DNA from: Pezizomycotina sp. ARF18
Lineage: Eukaryota > Ascomycota
DNA: 51,933 nt
Reading direction: 5' to 3'
Assembly (NCBI GenBank): GCA_002224055.1
Contig: AZLU01000105.1
Span: 84,963-136,895 of the forward strand
Shown: positions 48,435 to 51,933 of the stretch, in pieces
How the letters are laid out: the number at the start of each line of letters is the position of its first letter
Position numbering within the stretch: the stretch's first letter is position 1
Made by a program: the position numbers and the translations under genes
Notes under the pieces: generated by a model
Told to the model about the DNA's origin: nothing
What the model saw: only the letters and a program-made list of their open reading frames with translations
The model's database searches: none

Positions 48435-49122
48435 TCAACAATCACTATAACGCTTCTGCTTCTTCGCCTCCGCCTCAATCTTCGCTTCCTCTTCCCCACG
48501 TTCCGTATCGACATGCCGTACTTCCTCTTGTACCTACATTCCTACTTTCCGTCTCTGCACCCCCTCGCTATCTTCCCTTTAATCCTCTTGAACACCTGCG
48601 ACGCATCCCTTTCGAGCGCTTTGTCCGCGGGCGTCATCTTTATTCTTTCGCTTTCGTCTCCTCCAGAGCTTCTTGAGTATCGTGGAGGACTCGTGACATT
48701 GCGGGCGTGGATCTTGTGTTGGGTTTTTTACCGCCGTATTGGACCATTAAGAATGCGCCGCCTTGCGTACTTGATGGGGAGGTCTTCGTTGTGGTATTTA
48801 TGCGGGGGAGGAGCTTTTTCCAGAAATGTCTATAGTTATGAAGACGGAAAAAAAAGGAAGTCGTTAGCTTTGTTTGTAAGAGATGTGAAGGTAGATTTGG
48901 GAATTTGATTGGGAGGAGTAGAGACCTTAGGCCTTGAGTTGTACCGTCGAGGTTTAGTACGAGGCCTTTTACTTGCGGGGGAGGATTATGGCGCCAGGTC
49001 GCAGCGGACGTTGAATAGTTTCTGTAAGAGACAGTTAGTGATTTGCATTTGTAAGTATTGCACAGAGAAATTTAGTTGCTTACCGCCCGCATTGTGCGCA
49101 TGCGTCCTATGATGGACGGCAT
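48435..49122 (-). CDS. MRP49: Mitochondrial large-subunit ribosomal protein mL61 (Mrp49)
   Basis: This small L51/S25/CI-B8-type protein belongs to the fungal mitochondrial large subunit. Exon 1 (49122-49084) encodes MPSIIGRMRTMRA. A 62-nt intron (49083-49022) follows, then KLFNVRC, and after a lost G, GPGAIILPPQVKGLVLNLDG. A second intron of about 130 nt with a CTAAC branch and an acceptor CTATAG leads to HFWKKLLPRI and, after a lost A, KYHNEDLPIKYARRR, the family's LPRLKYHNP signature. A Lys/Glu-rich tail (MTPADKALERDASQVFKR; EAEAKKQKRYSDC) ends at the stop 48435-48437. No single open frame covers more than a fraction of the gene, so it was found only by joining frames. Its start lies 381 bp from the CENP-Q start on the other strand. 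Confidence 0.78.
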
Positions 49123-49503
49123 CGTGATATGTTAGCCCACCGGACGGCGGAACAAGGTAATTGAAGCTTGGGTTGCTACTTTCTGGGCAGCAGTTGGTGA
49201 TTTCGGAGCTTGGAGGTGAGGGCTTCGTAAAAGAAACGAACTCGAATTTTCGTTATCGATCACGTGGACTGCGGCGGGTTTTTAAAGAGACGCCAAGACC
49301 TCAGTGCTGCTGAACCTAAGAGTTTTTTCCCTGCAATATTTTCTTTTTAAAAGACCGAAAACCAAACAAAGAAAAATTTTTTTCTCTCGACAAAATCAAA
49401 ACAACAAAAACCCACCCTCTTTCAACAGCAATGAGATAGCGCAATCTATCTTTTCATCATCTATGTATAATTCTCATGGTATCTATTTACTAGACGTGAT
49501 ATA
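49123..49503. promoter_or_regulatory. Shared divergent promoter MRP49 / CENP-Q
   Basis: The 381 bp between the two divergent start codons must hold both promoters and leaders. A palindromic CACGTG core is present in TCACGTGGA near 49261, a typical bHLH binding word. Use of this site is inference. Confidence 0.45.
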
Positions 49504-51287
49504 ATGGTACGTAGTCTGTTTACGGTCGCGCTTCACGATTCTGTTCCTCATACTCATTGTTATTCATAGCCTAAAAACTCAAGGCAATCCGGATCGTCCG
49601 CCGTCCCCGCGACGAAGGGGAAGGGAAAAGGGAGGAATCACGTACAAAACCCCCAAATACCCTCGAAGAACAGCAATCCACCGCGTGAAGACCCGCAAGA
49701 GCGTCAAATTCTAGACTTCGGATGCCATCGAGACAGCCGCGCCAGCGAAACGCGGCGGTAACAAAAGGAGGCGTTCTAGAGACGACGAGGAAGACCTCGA
49801 AGAGGATCCACACCAACCCGGCCCTTCGCGGCAGGCCAGTGCTCCCCTTAAGAAGGCGAGAACCATAAATCTCGAGCTACCGAGCGACGAGAGCGCGGAC
49901 CGAAGGCGAGTCTTATCTCTCTTTTGCTCGTTATTTTGCTAGAGATAATTTTTCTTTATTATGATGAAAACTATGGTCCGTGTTTATGAAGCGGCATAAG
50001 ACCCGTTATAATGAATAATACCATACACTTTTATAATACTAAGAACAGCCATCTGAAACCCAAATTATATTAAACTTCAAAGCGTTTCGCATCATTGGAA
50101 TATTATTAGTAGTTTCAAGCGACTAACTTTGGTAAAATGTTTTTTACGAGTAAAGCAGAATCCGAAGATGATCTCGCAGCACCTATACTGAAAGCGCGGA
50201 CGCGCAAGGTTCCTTACAACATGGTGGCGTCGAAATGGGTCAACCTTTCTGAAGTTCAGCTAAGGATGCCCAGGCCATTATTGAGTCTGCCACCAGACCG
50301 GTACTCATGGGTTTCCGTAATGAGAAGGCCAGAGCCGACGCGCAGTCTGTTCTCAATCAAATATCTGAAAAGTATGTATTACAGACCTTTCGTTAATTTG
50401 GACCACGCAATCTCTGCAGAGACAAACAAATAAGAAAGAGAAAATGGCGAATGATTAGACATTTTTAACCCTTACCTGGTTGATAAATATCAACCAAGAT
50501 GGTGAAGAAAAAGCGACAACAAACTCTAATTTTTTCATGACGCCTAATCTAAATACGGGAGAAAAAGAGACATTTCAATCATATGTTCGAGTCAATCTGT
50601 CATGTGTGCCACATTTACTGACCGCTTTGAACTTGATAAAATATAGGTTCAAGAGGAGGATGACTCGGTTTCCCGTACCTCAATGCAAAGATATTGCTTT
50701 AACTTTGAAAAGCTCTACGACGAAAACGTAAGTTGATATCAATTCGATGTTAACGTAGAAGACATCTTTACTGACAAATAAACTAGCGTAAATTGGAGGC
50801 TATGGTTCAACCTTCACTGATGCAGATCGGAGAATTGCAATCTGCGATCGAGAGCGAAAAGGCCGCCCTCGAGCGTGACAAGCAGCAGCTTGAGACGCTC
50901 AAGAAGAACGCCCGCGACGAAGAAACCGCGCGGAAGATTCAGGCTCGAAAGATGCACCCGTCTCTCCGCAAATCTACGAACGATGGGACCAAGCCGATCG
51001 CGATTCGACGCTTTTCCGCGTCCTCGAGGAAAAGTCGACGAATAGTAAGGTTGATGCTTTCACCAATAACCGATGACAAGCGTCTCCTCTCGACCGTCAG
51101 GAAGCTCCAGAATCACGTCGTGTCCATGCAAGGTAATAGGGCAGGGCTGGGCTTGGTGCCCGAGCAGATGCGGATTACGAGAGCCGTCGTGGATGACGTG
51201 GTTCACAAAATGAAGGATAATAAGTATGATGAGATGAAGGGATTACTGCTGGCTCCGATCGTGCGACAGAGTCAGAATGTGCAGTGA
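49504..51287 (+). CDS. CENP-Q: Kinetochore protein CENP-Q (Okp1/Fta7 family)
   Basis: Subunit of the inner-kinetochore (CCAN/COMA) complex that links centromeric chromatin to microtubule-binding parts. The coding region appears to begin with an exon holding only ATG (49504-49506), followed by a 63-nt intron and PKNSRQSGSSAVPATKGK. A basic, nuclear-type N-terminus (KRGGNKRRRSRDDEED; PLKKARTINLELPSDES) leads to the family core: ARTRKVPYNMVASKWVNLSE, then DAQAIIESATRPVL, DAQSVLNQISEKF, KRRMTRFPVPQ, a Phe/Tyr block, and a coiled coil (SAIESEKAALERDKQQLETL), ARKMHPSLRK and LQNHVVSMQGN. It ends at TGA 51285-51287. Introns include 50372-50646 (275 nt) and 50728-50786; the one after ADRR may use a GC donor. 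Frame breaks lie near 49722, 50265 and 50684. The assignment rests on several motifs in the right order. Confidence 0.82.
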
Positions 51288-51343
51288 ATCCGCTCTATCT
51301 CTTCCTTTTATTTTATTTTCACTAGCCTTTCGCGCATTCTTGA

Positions 51344-51374
<31 letters not shown>

Positions 51375-51933
51375 GTAGCGGCGTTATGCTTGTGAGCGAG
51401 AGATGTCTTTAATCTTTTCGGGTTGGCGTTCTTGTATCTACAATGGGCGATGGTAATGGCTTGGGCTGGGCGTGAATACTTTCTACTTGTTTCCCCTAGC
51501 AGTTTCGATTTTTTTTTTTTTTTCGTTTAACTGTATATTATCATCATTTTGTTTCTTCACTTTGCGAAATACGTTGCAACAACGGAATATGATACCAAGG
51601 CGCTTTTGCTTATTTACACAGACCTTCTTTTGCCAATAACAACTCAGATTCCGGTCGTCAGCTTCTCCAATTTATTTTCTATACTAGCAGCTCTCCAGTC
51701 AAAATGAACGGAATATAACTGATAGTTCCAAAACTCCGTGATCAAGTTATAACCCCGCCTTCTGACATAGTAAAAAAGGAAGAATTGTTGGGACGGTGGT
51801 GGGTTTTTTTCCTAGTAAAATTGTAGAGTAGCGTTCTATACCGGTAGGTTGAAGGGTTGGGAAGGATATTCTAGTTGTTATTTATCTTGGTAGTGTGTGT
51901 GTACCCAACGGCAATGAGAAAAAGGAAAGCGTG
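51288..51933. other. 3' flank of CENP-Q, no gene seen
   Basis: AT-rich sequence with a T29 tract at 51346-51374 and a T17 tract near 51510. No protein-like frame is visible before the window ends. Confidence 0.5.
51346..51374. repeat. Poly(T) tract, 29 bases
   Basis: T29 about 60 bp after the CENP-Q stop codon, probably in or just past its 3' UTR. Confidence 0.95.

Noticed and set aside
5108-51287. Pseudogene calls for the frame-broken genes
   Set aside because: Breaks occur in every gene, including essential ones such as VPS22 and SHO1, while splice sites and active-site residues are intact; sequence error is more likely.
5108-51287. Programmed +1 frameshifting as a general mechanism
   Set aside because: The breaks share no slippery codon or stop context; they follow short base runs in any codon.

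Overview
The window looks like nuclear DNA of a filamentous ascomycete (Pezizomycotina). Genes are sparse and split by short GT-AG introns of roughly 60-160 nt, often with CTAAC-type branch sites. Intergenic DNA is AT-rich and full of long poly(dA:dT) tracts. The recognisable proteins belong to fungal families: Sho1, RO-10, Get2, mL61/Mrp49, CENP-Q and a fungus-type AlkB-like protein. I saw no tRNA, rRNA, transposon or CRISPR.

Layout. (1) 1-5 kb: no identified gene, but an unrecognised split gene probably lies on the + strand at 2.73-3.38 kb. (2) 5.1-6.35 kb, minus: an Arg/Glu-rich fungal protein. (3) 9.6-10.4 kb, minus: VPS22/SNF8 of ESCRT-II. (4) 12.3-15.8 kb, plus: a multi-exon AlkB-like 2-oxoglutarate/Fe(II) dioxygenase with two matching zinc ribbons and a Lys-Ala repeat linker. 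(5) 16.7-18.5 kb, minus: LAG1-type ceramide synthase. (6) 20.9-21.6 kb, plus: dynactin p24/RO-10. (7) 23.4-25.5 kb, plus: a vacuolar-type amino acid transporter. (8) 30.9-32.2 kb, plus: the osmosensor SHO1 (4 TM segments plus SH3). (9) 34.2-36.4 kb, plus: tRNA t6A dehydratase (TCD1/TCD2). (10) 43.6-44.8 kb, plus: a bHLH transcription factor. (11) 47.1-51.3 kb: a compact cluster of GET2 (+), MRP49/mL61 (-) and CENP-Q (+). Most genes are unrelated housekeeping functions and do not form a pathway; only the last three are closely packed.

The dominant unusual property is that every recognisable gene has its reading frame broken by apparent loss of single bases, most often one G or C from a short run. 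I found more than thirty such sites and no clear insertion. Splice sites and family motifs on both sides are intact. Uncorrected assembly indels are the simplest explanation, so the genes are annotated as functional with frame breaks, not as pseudogenes. Coordinates span the whole gene, introns included.
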